A stretch of DNA of 43,150 nucleotides. Origin: Brevinematales bacterium (GTDB taxonomy: Bacteria; Spirochaetota; Brevinematia; DTOW01). Both the position numbers and the translations under genes were made by a program. Location of the stretch: contig JAOAHF010000015.1 of NCBI GenBank assembly GCA_026415355.1, forward strand, positions 6,249 to 49,398. Reading direction: 5' to 3'. Each line of letters starts with the position of its first letter. Within the stretch, counting starts at the first letter, position 1. Positions 1 to 10,444 of this stretch are shown piece by piece. Under the pieces are notes generated by a model, which made no database searches, was not told the origin of the DNA, and was given only the letters and a program-made list of their open reading frames with translations.

Positions 1-65
1 ATTTTGAAAATCTTTACAGTATTATCAATAATTTATTGCTAGATAATGTTTAGATATCGGTGTGT

Positions 66-2015
66 ATGTTTGTTGAAGTTTTGGTTAATAAACCTATTGA
101 AGGAACTTTTTGGTATCACTTTGGGAAAAATAGTAGTGTATCCAGATACCAGAGAGTTAGTGTTATTTTCTCAAGCGAGAAGGTAACAGGTTTAATTTTA
201 GATTTGGTATCCTCTCCTAAGGGTAAGAGATTGGGAGAAGTTATTAGTGTTATTGATAAAGAACCTGTATTTTCTGACGAACAGTTGGAATTGGCGAAGT
301 TTATTTCAAGATATTATACATCTACTCTTTCTGAAGCAGTTTTTATGATGATACCAGATGCTAGTAGAGTTAGAACTATTACTACTCGGTTTAGCGATTA
401 CAATATTTGTGAAGATACCAAATTAACTCAAACTCAGGACAAGGTTTATAGAGCAGTGAAGAGTGCTTTTGGTGTAGGAGAAGTGTTTCTTTTATACGGT
501 GTTACAGGTAGTGGGAAAACAGAAATTTATAAAAAACTGGTTAGAGATGTTTTAAACGAGGGTAAATCTTGTCTTCTATTAGTTCCTGAAATATCTCTTA
601 CCCCTCAACTTGTTGATAAGTTTTCATTTGTACCAAAAGAACTAATAGCAGTTTACCACAGCAGATTAACTGAAAATGATAAATTTAATATCTACATGTC
701 TGTAAAAAATGGCTTAAAAAAATTTGTTATAGGACCTAGATCATCTCTGTTTTTGCCGTATCAAAACCTTGGGATTATAATAGTTGATGAATTTCACGAA
801 ACATCTTATAAGTCTTCTAGTACTCCAAGGTATAGTGTCAAAGATATTGTTAAATGGATTTCTAAAAATAGAAATATACCAGTAGTTTTGGGTTCTGCAA
901 CTCCTACTATTGAAGATTTTTATTTAGCAAAGCAAGGTGAGTATAAATTGCTTGAACTTAAAGAAAAGTTTGCTAAGTATCAAAAAGTTGAGGTTGAAGT
1001 TGTTGATATGAAAAAAGATAAATCTGTTGTTTCTCCTATTGTCATTTCGAAAATTTCAGAAAAAGTTTCAAAAAATCAACAAGTGATAGTCTTCATAAAT
1101 CGTAGGGGGTTTAGTGATTTTGTCAAATGTAATAATTGTGGTTATGTTCCGATGTGTCCTAATTGTGATATTACTCTGACTTATCACAAACAGAAAAACA
1201 TTCTCCTGTGTCATCATTGTGGGTATACTGAAAAATATTCTGAAGTTTGTCGTAGCTGTAGTATTGGTAGGATAATAACTATTGGTGCTGGTACTGAGAG
1301 GGCTGAAGAAATAATAAAGAACATTTTCATAAAGCGAAAAATTGTAAGAGTAGATCTAGATACAACAAAAGATAAAGAAGCTTATGATAGAATATACTCA
1401 GCTCTAAAAACAGGAGAAATAGATGTTATAATAGGAACACAGATTGTATCAAAAGGTTTGGATATACCTCAGGTTAATTTAGTTTGTATTCTTTTTCCTG
1501 AAATAACTTTAAGGTTGCCTGATTTTTATTCATCAGAGAGGACTTTCCATCTGATAACTCAAGCTATTGGTAGATCAGGTAGAAGAGATGAGAAAGGACA
1601 TGCTTTAATTCAAACTTCTGATGCTGATCATTACAGCATTAAGGCTGCAGTAGCACAAGATTATGAACTATTCTTTGAATATGAAATTGAGAGGAGAAGA
1701 AATTTTAAGTATCCACCATTCTGGAATATGACTAAATTTGTTTTCAGAAGTGAAGTTGAAAAAAAATGTATTGAAATTGGTAATTCAGCAAAGATACTTT
1801 TGGATAACATTGCTTATAAACGAGATGATGTTATTGTTTCACCTTTAGTACCTGCTCCTATAAAACGTATAGCAAATAATTATAGGTACCAGATAATATT
1901 CAAAAGTACAAAAGAAGAGCTAATAGAGAAAGCACAAGAAGTAGTATATAAAAGCTTGAGGAATAAGTTAGGAGTGTATATTGAAATTGATAGAAATCCT
2001 TTGTCCTTACTATGA
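66..2015 (+). CDS. priA: Primosomal replication restart helicase PriA
   Basis: 3'-to-5' DNA helicase that reloads the replisome at stalled forks. The start used is the ATG two codons after an in-frame GTG; neither has a clear ribosome binding site, but the protein from here (MFVEVLVNK) looks like a normal PriA N-terminus. Numbered from the GTG: Walker A GVTGSGKT at about 147-154, DEFH (the family's DExH box) at 243-246, SATPT near 279, and the helicase motif QAIGRSGR near 501. An eight-cysteine double zinc site lies at 357-400 as four CxxC pairs, which is diagnostic of PriA. At about 650 residues it is shorter than the E. coli protein (about 730), mainly in the N-terminal DNA-binding part. 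It converges on murB. Confidence 0.96.
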   Translation: MFVEVLVNKPIEGTFWYHFGKNSSVSRYQRVSVIFSSEKVTGLILDLVSSPKGKRLGEVISVIDKEPVFSDEQLELAKFISRYYTSTLSEAVFMMIPDASRVRTITTRFSDYNICEDTKLTQTQDKVYRAVKSAFGVGEVFLLYGVTGSGKTEIYKKLVRDVLNEGKSCLLLVPEISLTPQLVDKFSFVPKELIAVYHSRLTENDKFNIYMSVKNGLKKFVIGPRSSLFLPYQNLGIIIVDEFHETSYKSSSTPRYSVKDIVKWISKNRNIPVVLGSATPTIEDFYLAKQGEYKLLELKEKFAKYQKVEVEVVDMKKDKSVVSPIVISKISEKVSKNQQVIVFINRRGFSDFVKCNNCGYVPMCPNCDITLTYHKQKNILLCHHCGYTEKYSEVCRSCSIGRIITIGAGTERAEEIIKNIFIKRKIVRVDLDTTKDKEAYDRIYSALKTGEIDVIIGTQIVSKGLDIPQVNLVCILFPEITLRLPDFYSSERTFHLITQAIGRSGRRDEKGHALIQTSDADHYSIKAAVAQDYELFFEYEIERRRNFKYPPFWNMTKFVFRSEVEKKCIEIGNSAKILLDNIAYKRDDVIVSPLVPAPIKRIANNYRYQIIFKSTKEELIEKAQEVVYKSLRNKLGVYIEIDRNPLSLL

Positions 2016-2149
2016 TGGTTAAGTTGTAACTTTTATCTTATTCCTTTTGGGGTGTAGATACCCATGGTGTGTCATTTAGTAATTCAGTTTCTGAAAATAA
2101 TGATTTCGTATATTCTATACTAGTTTAGATGGAGGATAAATATATTTTT

Positions 2150-3061
2150 TTATAAATCTAGAGACAATCCTATTAGCTTCACTTCGGGTTCTAGTGTTAT
2201 TCCAAATTTATCTTTTACTCTTCTTATAGCGAGTTTCATGAGTTTTATTACATCTTCTGCTTTCCCGTTCCCTAAGTTTATTATAAAGTTTGCGTGTTTT
2301 TCTGAAAATAATACATCACCTATTCTGTATCCTGCAAGTCCTACTTCTCTTATGAGTTTCCATGCTTTGTTGTTTGGGGGATTTTTAAATACACTACCTG
2401 CAGAAAAGCCTTTTGGCTGATTTTGAGATCTATAAAATAAATTTTCATCTATTTTGCGTTTTATCTCTTCTTTGTTACCTCTTTTTAGAACTACCTCAAT
2501 TGATGATATTATATATTCTTGAAGATTACTATGCCTGTATGAAAATCCAGCTTCATTGTTTCTTATAGTTTTTTCAAAACCTTCTTTTGTATAGTATGAA
2601 ATTCTATCAATGATGTCTTTCATTTCTCTTCCGTGTGCTCCTGCATTCATAATTACACCACCACCTACGCTTCCTGGAATTGCTACACAAAATTCTGCTC
2701 CTTCAAGAGAGTTATCTAATGCAAATTTTGATACTGAAGGTAGATTATAAGCTGAACCAATAGATACTCTAACTATACCATTTTCTTCGTTTATCGCTTT
2801 TATATCCTTGAATTCACCATCTAGCTTTAATATAATAAAATCTTCGATAATTCCATCTCTAACTAGTATATTCGATCCTCCACCTAGTAGAAAGAAAGGT
2901 ATGTTTTCGGAGTTTAGTATATCTAAAAGTTTGGATAATTCTTTTTTGGTATATACCTTGACTAGATATTTTGCAGTTCCGCCTATTCTAAGCGTTGTTA
3001 GATTTTTTAGACTTATGTTATATTGTACATCAAATTTTTCTATGACTGTATGGGGTAGCAT
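2150..3061 (-). CDS. murB: UDP-N-acetylenolpyruvoylglucosamine reductase MurB
   Basis: Cytoplasmic FAD enzyme that uses NADPH to reduce UDP-GlcNAc-enolpyruvate to UDP-MurNAc, the second committed step of peptidoglycan synthesis. FAD-binding motifs are visible: LRIGGTA near 24-30, LLGGGSN at 58-64, and AIPGSVGGG at 127-135. Catalytic candidates are Arg176 in FSYRHS, Ser223 in AGSVFKNP, and a Glu in LEPEVKL near 291-293. The short C-terminal region and the SAGSVFKNP block fit the type II (Gram-positive-like) MurB. The start is the only Met that keeps the N-terminus; no strong ribosome binding site is seen. It stands alone, divergent from serS across a 505-base spacer. Confidence 0.96.
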   Translation of the reverse strand: MLPHTVIEKFDVQYNISLKNLTTLRIGGTAKYLVKVYTKKELSKLLDILNSENIPFFLLGGGSNILVRDGIIEDFIILKLDGEFKDIKAINEENGIVRVSIGSAYNLPSVSKFALDNSLEGAEFCVAIPGSVGGGVIMNAGAHGREMKDIIDRISYYTKEGFEKTIRNNEAGFSYRHSNLQEYIISSIEVVLKRGNKEEIKRKIDENLFYRSQNQPKGFSAGSVFKNPPNNKAWKLIREVGLAGYRIGDVLFSEKHANFIINLGNGKAEDVIKLMKLAIRRVKDKFGITLEPEVKLIGLSLDL

Positions 3062-3566
3062 AGTAGATTGTTAAGCAAGCTTCTACTTATGTTAAATGAT
3101 TCGAGAAATAAAGTATAAAAAAATAATATACCTTCTTAAGTTTTTGATCTGGTAGTTGAATAATGTTTGAACACCAAAATCACATCTATAAGATGTTTCT
3201 GATTTAGGATTTGTGCTTAGATCTATATTCATGAATGAATGGTATTGTATTTTAAACGACAATTGCAAGTTTACAAATTTTAGTAATTAATAGTCTGGTA
3301 TTTTTAGTAGGTTTACTTGTTGAAGGGTTCAGGTATTTTTTATTTGTTTCTATTCTGTATGCATCTACGGAATCTTTTGCTATGGTCGGATAGTATGAAG
3401 TAGTTTGGTTTTTATAATGGTTTATTTTTCGTCTTTTTGTTCTTTTGTAGCTTATGTTGTTTTAATTTATTTCTAGTAAATTATTGGGGTAGTATTTACT
3501 GAAGCGAGTTTAGATTGCTTTGTTTTCACTGTTTTTTTTAAAATCTCCTTCGCAATTGAGGATTTT
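3062..3566. other. 505-base gene-free spacer between murB and serS
   Basis: This AT-rich region separates two divergent genes, so it must hold both promoters. I see no convincing reading frame, tRNA or T-box (no conserved T-box antiterminator sequence) here. An apparent minus-strand frame near its right end mostly overlaps serS and reads as a shadow. Just before serS the ribosome binding site AGGA could pair with TCCT about 10 bases upstream; this is weak. Confidence 0.5.
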
Positions 3567-4838
3567 ATGTTGGATGTGAAGTTTATAGTTTCAAATTTAA
3601 ATCTCGTTAAAGAGAAGCTAAAGTACAGAAATTGTACTGTAGATGTTGATGAAATAGTTTCGCTATATGAAGGGAGGAGAAAGTTAGTTTTTGAAGTAGA
3701 TAACTTAAGAGCAAAAGAAAGACAGCTTTCTAAAGAGATAGGTTTTCTTAAATCCAAAGGTCAGGATGCTTCTCAACGTATGGTTGAGATATCAAAGATA
3801 TCTGAGGAGATCAAGAATAAAGAGAAAGTTATTCAAGAAGTTGAGGATAGGTTGTATGATCTTTTGTTGATGGTTCCTAATTTACCTCTTGATGATGTAC
3901 CACAAGGGCCAGATGAAAGTAGTAACGAAATTGTTGAGTATTGGGGTGATATTAGAAAGTTTGATTTCAATCCTTTACCACACTGGGAGTTAGGTGCTAG
4001 ACTTGGAATAATTGATACAGATGCTGCTTCGGTTATTGCTGGTTCTGGTTTTGTTGTTATGAAGGGTAAAGGAGCTAAATTAGAAAGGAGTATTATAAAC
4101 TTTTTCTTGGATTATAATACTAAATCTGGGTATAAAGAAGTTTTGATACCTTTTCTTGTTAGATCGATATCTTTACGATCTACAGGGCAATTACCCAAAT
4201 TTAAACAAGATTTGTACAAGGTTGAAGATGAAGATCTCTATCTAAATCCTACTGCGGAGGTACCATTAGTGAATATGTTTAGAGACAAGATATTGGATGA
4301 AGATGAATTACCTATATACATAACAGGTTATGCTCCAAGTTTTAGGAAAGAAGCTGGTGCATATGGAAAAGATACAAGAGGTATCCTGAGGCAGCATCAA
4401 TTTAACAAAGTTGAGCTTATTAAGATAACTAGGCCTGAAGATTCAGAAAGAGAGCACCTTAAAATGGTTGAAGATGCTTCAAACCTTCTCAAAGCACTGA
4501 ACTTACCATACAGGATTGTAAAGTTATCTGCTGGTGATATGGGTTTTTCAGCAGCTAAGTGCTACGATATAGAGGTTTATTTGCCAGGTTATGGAACATA
4601 CAGAGAAATATCTTCAGTTTCAAATTGTCTTGACTTCCAATCAAGAAGAGGTAATATAAGATTTAAAAGGAAAGATACCAGAAAACTTGAGTTTGTACAT
4701 ACCCTTAATGGGTCTGGACTAGCAGTTGGTAGAACTGTTATAGCAATACTCGAAAACTACCAACAGAGAGATGGTAGTGTAATAATACCTGAAATCTTAA
4801 GGCCGTACACAGGTTTCGATGTCATTGAACCTATCTAG
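3567..4838 (+). CDS. serS: Seryl-tRNA synthetase SerS
   Basis: Class II aminoacyl-tRNA synthetase that charges tRNA-Ser. Residues about 35-100 form the long N-terminal coiled-coil arm that grips the tRNA-Ser variable arm. The class II core follows: the TAEVPL serine-binding region near 229-234, motif 2 with FRKEAGAYGKDTRGI near 259-273, the SNCLDFQSRR block near 352-361, and motif 3 NGSGLAVGRT at 381-390. The length of 423 residues is normal. A GAGGA ribosome binding site five bases before the ATG supports the start. It appears monocistronic. Confidence 0.98.
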   Translation: MLDVKFIVSNLNLVKEKLKYRNCTVDVDEIVSLYEGRRKLVFEVDNLRAKERQLSKEIGFLKSKGQDASQRMVEISKISEEIKNKEKVIQEVEDRLYDLLLMVPNLPLDDVPQGPDESSNEIVEYWGDIRKFDFNPLPHWELGARLGIIDTDAASVIAGSGFVVMKGKGAKLERSIINFFLDYNTKSGYKEVLIPFLVRSISLRSTGQLPKFKQDLYKVEDEDLYLNPTAEVPLVNMFRDKILDEDELPIYITGYAPSFRKEAGAYGKDTRGILRQHQFNKVELIKITRPEDSEREHLKMVEDASNLLKALNLPYRIVKLSAGDMGFSAAKCYDIEVYLPGYGTYREISSVSNCLDFQSRRGNIRFKRKDTRKLEFVHTLNGSGLAVGRTVIAILENYQQRDGSVIIPEILRPYTGFDVIEPI

Positions 4839-4991
4839 GTATATATTCGGTTTTGTACTATTGAGAGTTTTTCTTCGATCATTAAGTTAAAGTTTAGTTC
4901 CTTTTTGCCATTTTTGGTTTTAATTATGTTAACTTGTATGATTTACTAAAGAACACCCCCAATACCTACTTCAATGGCACTATTCTTCAAC

Positions 4992-5016
4992 AAACTAGTA
5001 GTCTTAATACTAGTTT
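4992..5016. terminator. AT-rich inverted repeat between convergent genes
   Basis: A perfect 9-base-pair inverted repeat (AAACTAGTA and TACTAGTTT, 7-base loop) lies between the convergent serS and the minus-strand TPR gene. It could end transcription from either side, but the stem is AT-rich and there is no strong T tract, so a protein-binding dyad is also possible. Confidence 0.4.
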
Positions 5017-5074
5017 CAGAGTTCTTCATACAAGAGTTTTATTATTTAGTTGAATATGTTATGTGTAAATGAAG

Positions 5075-6196
5075 CTATTCTATAACTTTTTTTACTTCAA
5101 GAAACATATCTTTTGATGATGAGATTTTACCTAGTATTGTTACAGTTTGTCCTACATAACCTTCTAGGAAACTTCTTGCTTTTGCTCTTATGAAACCTTT
5201 TATAACACTTTCGTCCTTGCCTTGTATAAGTAATGTGAATTCAATGCCTTCGCTAGTTTTAGAGAGGTTAACAACTTTTCCTTTCCAGACAACATATACA
5301 CTGTCGTAAATTATAGGTTTAGAATTTACCTCTTCGTATAGGGGTTGCCAGTCTAGATTGATTTCAGGTTCTTCCATAAAGGTTTTTAGAACTTCAACTT
5401 TGCTTTTTATTTGAGTAGAGGCATTTGAATGCAATAGATAATTTGCTAGAAATCTTGCTTTGTTTGATGAACGATTTTTTGATAGGAGTGTCCTTATTTC
5501 ACTGAATATCGATGATATTTCTTTCTCGGTTAGTGTTATCTCATTTGTTAGTATAGGTTTAGGTTCGATAAGTTTAGTTGTTGTTTCTATTTCTATTTTT
5601 GAAATGTTTTCAGATATAATGTCTCTATTGTTTTTAGAGACATTTGGTATATATGATATCAAGAAGTATCCTACTACTATAATACTAACTGTACCAAATC
5701 CTACTAGTATTACATTGTTGTTTATTTGAGGTAATTTGGGAAATGATAATTTTTTTACTTCTTTTGGTAACGAAAGTATAAGAAAATCTTTGGGTTTAAC
5801 TATAGACTTCAGAGTATTAGTATCTGATACTTCGGAAAATAGTTGAATATTATTTTTTATTTTATTTTTAGTTTCTCCTGTAGAATAGTATTCAGCATCT
5901 AGTAGATAGTTAAGTGATGCTGTTCTATTACCTTTCATTAGATGTATATATCCCATAGCGTTAAGTAACTCAGGATCTTCTGGTGTAGTTTCTAGTAGTT
6001 TTTCGATTAGATATTGTGATTCTGTTGTATTACCGGTCCTTATAAGGGAGAATATATATATCTTTTTTGATAGTAGATCTAGTTCATCGAATTCGAGTTC
6101 AGAGTCGACAACAGATATTATACTACCAAACTGACCTTTGTTGTATAGAGATATAAGGTTTTGAAGTATTTTGTCTAAGTTTTTCTTGTCGTTCAT
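5075..6196 (-). CDS. Membrane-anchored TPR protein with a C-terminal OB-like domain
   Basis: Function not recognised. Residues 1-130 are helical and TPR-like, with an NAMGYIHLMKGN repeat near 79-90. One hydrophobic membrane segment follows at about 161-183, then a polar linker, then a C-terminal beta-rich segment from about 300 to 373 whose strand pattern (VWKGKVVNL, VGQTVTILGKI) resembles small OB-fold domains. The likely topology is TPR region in the cytoplasm and OB-like domain in the periplasm. Its start codon overlaps the stop of the upstream regulator gene (ATGA), so the two are probably co-translated. It may be a partner or target of that regulator. Confidence 0.75.
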   Translation of the reverse strand: MNDKKNLDKILQNLISLYNKGQFGSIISVVDSELEFDELDLLSKKIYIFSLIRTGNTTESQYLIEKLLETTPEDPELLNAMGYIHLMKGNRTASLNYLLDAEYYSTGETKNKIKNNIQLFSEVSDTNTLKSIVKPKDFLILSLPKEVKKLSFPKLPQINNNVILVGFGTVSIIVVGYFLISYIPNVSKNNRDIISENISKIEIETTTKLIEPKPILTNEITLTEKEISSIFSEIRTLLSKNRSSNKARFLANYLLHSNASTQIKSKVEVLKTFMEEPEINLDWQPLYEEVNSKPIIYDSVYVVWKGKVVNLSKTSEGIEFTLLIQGKDESVIKGFIRAKARSFLEGYVGQTVTILGKISSSKDMFLEVKKVIE

Positions 6197-6582
6197 ATTC
6201 TTGTGTTGAGATATTCTTCTAGTTTACTCATAACGTCATCAATTATATCTACGCATATTTCGTCTGCTTGTATTCTGGCGGTATTTTCGTCGACTTTGAG
6301 TACATCGATTAAAAATCTATAAAGTATAGTTGAGTTGTAATGAAATTTGTCTGCTAGTGCTTTGCCTTTGAATGTAAATTTGACAAAAAAGTGTTTTTCA
6401 TAATCGATATATCCAAGGTTTGTGAGTTTTTTGAGAGAGGTTGAAACTGAAGACATTGATACGTTCATCCTTTTTGCTATTTCTTTGACTCTTACAATAC
6501 CCCTTTCCAATTCTATGTCGGATATAACCTTTAGATACTTTTTAAGGCTCCTTGTTAATTCTTCATTAACCTTTTTTGCCAT
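6193..6582 (-). CDS. DtxR/MntR-like winged-helix regulator with altered metal site
   Basis: Probable transcription repressor. Residues about 10-75 form a winged helix (VKEIAKRMNVSMSSVSTSL as helix-turn-helix, then LGYIDYEK and a TxKGKALA-like wing), and 76-125 match the DtxR/MntR dimerisation domain. By eye-alignment the usual metal ligands are changed: the Asp/Glu pair of the N-terminal helix falls on Lys, the conserved His on Thr84, and the C/ExxEH motif reads D107, C110, V111. It may therefore not be a Mn/Fe sensor. It is divergent from gyrB and shares four bases with the TPR gene downstream. No strong ribosome binding site is visible. Confidence 0.75.
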   Translation of the reverse strand: MAKKVNEELTRSLKKYLKVISDIELERGIVRVKEIAKRMNVSMSSVSTSLKKLTNLGYIDYEKHFFVKFTFKGKALADKFHYNSTILYRFLIDVLKVDENTARIQADEICVDIIDDVMSKLEEYLNTRI

Positions 6583-6711
6583 ACTTTTTGAATTCTAAAA
6601 GATTAAATGTTACTTTTTGAAACTGAAAAATTTTGCGGTTTTCTTAGTAGGCTTAAATTTAAATGGAATATGCTTTTCTTTTAAAATTACTTTAGTAGAT
6701 TAGGAGAATAG

Positions 6712-8643
<1,932 letters not shown>

Positions 8644-8810
8644 TTGTTAGATTCTAATTTTTGTAATTCATGAGTTGTTGATAAGTACAATGTAGGAGTT
8701 TAGAAGTTATAACTGATTGATCTTTTTGTACGTAGTACTATAGTTTGTTAGCATTGGGATTTAATTTTAGTTTGTGTGGGTTTGGTAGTTTCTTATAAAA
8801 TCAAGAGACT

Positions 8811-10100
8811 ATGAAGAAGGTAGCAGTTGGAGTTGTTGGTTTTGGAACTGTTGGAGGCGGAGTAGTTGACATACTTCAGAAAAACAGAGATCTCATAAAG
8901 AGTAGGACAGGGATTGATATTGAACTTAAATATGTTGCTTCAAGGAATTTTGGTGGTAGCGGTGTTGAAATTTTATACTCTCGCAAGACTATGGACTATA
9001 ACGATATAATAAATGACAAAGATGTTGATATAGTTGTTGAACTAGTTGGTGGTATTGATGTACCTTATGATATTATAACTAAATCAATAAAGTCTGGTAA
9101 AAGCGTTGTTACTGCTAATAAAGCACTACTTGCTGAGAAAGGTGACGAGATATTTTCTTTAGCTAAGGAATATGGGGTTGTTGTTGGATTTGAAGCCAGT
9201 GTTGCTGGAGGAATACCTATAATTAGAATCTTGGGTGATGGTCTTGTTGGAGATCGAGTTAGCCAAATTTTGGGTATTTTGAATGGGACTACTAATTTTA
9301 TACTTACGAAAATGTTTGAAGAGAATATGGATTTCCCTACCGCTTTGAAGAAAGCACAGGAATTGGGTTTTGCTGAAGCTGATCCTTCTCTTGATATAGA
9401 TGGAATTGATACAGCGCACAAAATAGCAGTCTTGGCACGACTTGCTTTCAATACAAGAATTGACTTTAACTCAGTGTATGTTGAAGGAATAAGAAATGTA
9501 TCTCTTGATGATGTTAGGTATGCATATGAAATGGGATTTGTTTTAAAACTTCTAGGTATATCAAGATTAGATGATGATGGAACTATTGAAGTTAGAGTTC
9601 ATCCTTCTTTGGTTAGCAAGACCAATCAGTTAGCGTTTGTTAGAAACGAGTACAATGCTGTAATGATTGAAAGTAAACATCTCGGAGTATCCATGTATTA
9701 TGGGAAAGGTGCTGGTAGGTATCCTACAGCTGTTTCAGTAGTGTCTGATATTATCGAAATAGCAAAGAATATTTCAAATCCGAAGTTGGTTGATAAAATA
9801 AAAGAATTTGAAAATAGAGATGTGAAACCTATAGGAGACATATACTCTAGGTATTATTTAAGGTTTTCTGTTATTGACAAACCTGGCGTTTTGAGTGCTA
9901 TATCAAAAATTCTAGGAGATAACAACATAAGTATAGCTTCGGTAATACAAAAGGAAGTTAGCCCTCATGAGTTTGTTCCCTTAGTTATGGTTACTCATCA
10001 TTCTAGAGAAAAAGATTTGATTAGAGCTTTGTCAGAAATCAATAACCTCAAAGTGGTTAAGGGACAGGGAGTTATGATAAGAATCATAGATGAAATTTAG
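8811..10100 (+). CDS. hom: Homoserine dehydrogenase with ACT domain
   Basis: NAD(P)H-dependent reduction of aspartate semialdehyde to homoserine, the branch to threonine and methionine. The Rossmann motif GFGTVGGG is at residues 10-17. The catalytic domain shows TANKALLAEKG, FEASVAGGIPII, ILNGTTNFIL and FAEADPSLDIDG, followed by GKGAGRYPTA. The last 75 or so residues form an ACT domain (FSVIDKPGVLSAISKIL), implying feedback control by an amino acid, typically threonine. The length of 429 residues is typical. The ATG has only a weak AAGAG upstream. No other threonine-pathway gene is nearby, and the YggT gene follows about 40 bases on. Confidence 0.96.
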   Translation: MKKVAVGVVGFGTVGGGVVDILQKNRDLIKSRTGIDIELKYVASRNFGGSGVEILYSRKTMDYNDIINDKDVDIVVELVGGIDVPYDIITKSIKSGKSVVTANKALLAEKGDEIFSLAKEYGVVVGFEASVAGGIPIIRILGDGLVGDRVSQILGILNGTTNFILTKMFEENMDFPTALKKAQELGFAEADPSLDIDGIDTAHKIAVLARLAFNTRIDFNSVYVEGIRNVSLDDVRYAYEMGFVLKLLGISRLDDDGTIEVRVHPSLVSKTNQLAFVRNEYNAVMIESKHLGVSMYYGKGAGRYPTAVSVVSDIIEIAKNISNPKLVDKIKEFENRDVKPIGDIYSRYYLRFSVIDKPGVLSAISKILGDNNISIASVIQKEVSPHEFVPLVMVTHHSREKDLIRALSEINNLKVVKGQGVMIRIIDEI

Positions 10101-10147
10101 ATTATCTAATTGAAATCTTGTAAGTAGAGTTTTGATAATTCTTGGCG

Positions 10148-10444
10148 ATGATTGAATTTACATCTCCACTACATATAGTTCTGTTTGTTTTGGCTAATGT
10201 TTTGAGAGTTTATCAACTTATACTTTTTGTCAGAGTGATTTTTTCTTGGATTGTAATGTTTAATCCGAATCTGCTAGGATCGAAAGTTTACCAATTTTTG
10301 TTCATTATAACTGAGCCACCACTTGATTTCTTAAGAAGGTATCTACCTTCAAGGATTGGTTTTTTTGACCTTTCAGTACTCTGGTTATTTTTGATACTTG
10401 AGTTACTTTATATGGTTTTAATTAAGACTATCACGATAATCTAG
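10148..10444 (+). CDS. YggT family membrane protein
   Basis: Small inner-membrane protein of the YggT/Ycf19 family, with two membrane segments at about residues 10-32 and 75-98. The linking region has the family's hallmark features: FVRVIFSWI and a GSKVYQFLFIITEPPLDFLR block with the conserved TEP..D..R pattern. The cellular role of the family is poorly defined; homologues are linked to division, osmotic stress or cofactor-complex assembly. The start is taken at the ATG (MIEFTSP), two codons after an in-frame TTG. Its stop shares the palindrome CTAG with the stop of the convergent gene. Confidence 0.85.
   Translation: MIEFTSPLHIVLFVLANVLRVYQLILFVRVIFSWIVMFNPNLLGSKVYQFLFIITEPPLDFLRRYLPSRIGFFDLSVLWLFLILELLYMVLIKTITII

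Noticed and set aside
3062-3566. T-box riboswitch upstream of serS
   Set aside because: No conserved T-box sequence or specifier/antiterminator arrangement could be found.
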